In this document: positions 6,424-6,620 of the stretch, one piece after another | Position numbering within the stretch: position 1 is the stretch's first letter | Layout: every line of letters begins with the position of its first letter | Source: an uncultured Acidobacteriota bacterium | GTDB taxonomy: Bacteria > Acidobacteriota > Terriglobia > UBA7540 | Reading direction: 5' to 3' | Assembly (NCBI GenBank): GCA_937900045.1 | Contig: CALCEB010000239.1 | Location: forward strand, 1-6,620 | DNA: 6,620 nt | Translations under genes and position numbers: made by a program | The notes under the pieces: model-generated | The model's input: only the letters and a program-made list of their open reading frames with translations | Told to the model about the DNA's origin: nothing | The model's database searches: none

Positions 6424-6620
6424 ATGCCTGCTAAAAACGTTCGACATGAGGAGGCTGAAAGCTCCTGGAGTATTGGGGAAATCCGGGAGTTGCTGGAGCT
6501 TCTGATCGAGCACGGGATCAGCGAATTTGAGATGGAGCGGAATGGCTCCAGGATCCGTGTGCGCCGGGGGCAAATTGTGGAGTCTCCGGTTTTCGGCAGC
6601 GCCGCATCGGGTGCAACTCT
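6424..6620 (+). CDS. accB: AccB, biotin carboxyl carrier protein of acetyl-CoA carboxylase (5' part; continues outside the window)
   Basis: AccB carries biotin between the biotin carboxylase and carboxyltransferase parts of acetyl-CoA carboxylase, the first step of fatty acid synthesis. The 65 complete codons before the window edge encode the family N-terminal region: IGEIRELLELLIEHGISEFEMERNGSRIRVRRG, which matches the conserved helix plus 'E-F-E-E--G--IRI-R' pattern of bacterial BCCPs, followed by a variable linker (VESPVFGSAASGAT). The biotinyl domain with its MKM motif would lie beyond the edge. ATG 6424 is the only in-frame candidate start I see after the upstream in-frame TAA at 6346. 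GAGGG at 6405-6409 is a distant (14-base) ribosome-site candidate, so initiation is not strongly signalled. The gene is commonly followed by accC, which would be expected just outside. Confidence 0.88.
   Translation, partial: MPAKNVRHEEAESSWSIGEIRELLELLIEHGISEFEMERNGSRIRVRRGQIVESPVFGSAASGAT

Noticed and set aside
6311..6505. Small plus-strand open frame after the peptidase
   Set aside because: It overlaps the recognised accB N-terminus in another frame and its translation has no family signature.

Overview
The window is an ordinary-looking bacterial chromosomal segment with all genes on the + strand. It carries most of a type IVa pilus alignment and secretin operon, followed by a housekeeping peptidase gene and the start of a biotin carboxyl carrier gene. 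The order is pilM (3' part only), pilN, pilO, pilP, pilQ, an M24-family Xaa-Pro aminopeptidase, then accB (5' part only). The GC-rich base composition, the two-AMIN-domain PilQ without an obvious lipoprotein PilP, and the pilMNOPQ - Xaa-Pro peptidase - accB order all fit my recollection of Acidobacteriota genomes. That assignment is an inference; no rRNA or other marker is present to prove it.

Positions 1-2572 hold the inner-membrane and periplasmic part of the pilus machine: PilM (cytoplasmic actin-like), PilN and PilO (single-pass membrane proteins with coiled coils), and PilP (secreted linker protein). The genes are tightly packed. pilM/pilN and pilP/pilQ overlap by ATGA, and pilN-pilO are 23 bases apart, so translational coupling and one transcript are likely. 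Positions 2569-5148 hold PilQ, the outer-membrane secretin through which the pilus fibre exits. PilM binds the PilN tail, PilN pairs with PilO, PilP joins PilNO, and PilP contacts the PilQ N-domains, so the operon spells out one trans-envelope complex in order from cytoplasm to outside.

Positions 5149-6314 hold a short junction with a very strong hairpin, then the Xaa-Pro aminopeptidase with a complete set of M24 metal ligands. Positions 6315-6423 are a leader with small hairpins but no clear promoter. From 6424 to the edge is the N-terminus of the acetyl-CoA carboxylase biotin carrier AccB.

I did not find an undescribed multi-gene system here. The points most worth a second look are non-coding or junctional. 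One is a near-perfect 46-base hairpin (5171-5216) that holds both candidate start codons of the peptidase. The other is an in-phase A AAA AAA heptamer directly before the pilP stop codon, where a -1 slip would fuse PilP to PilQ.
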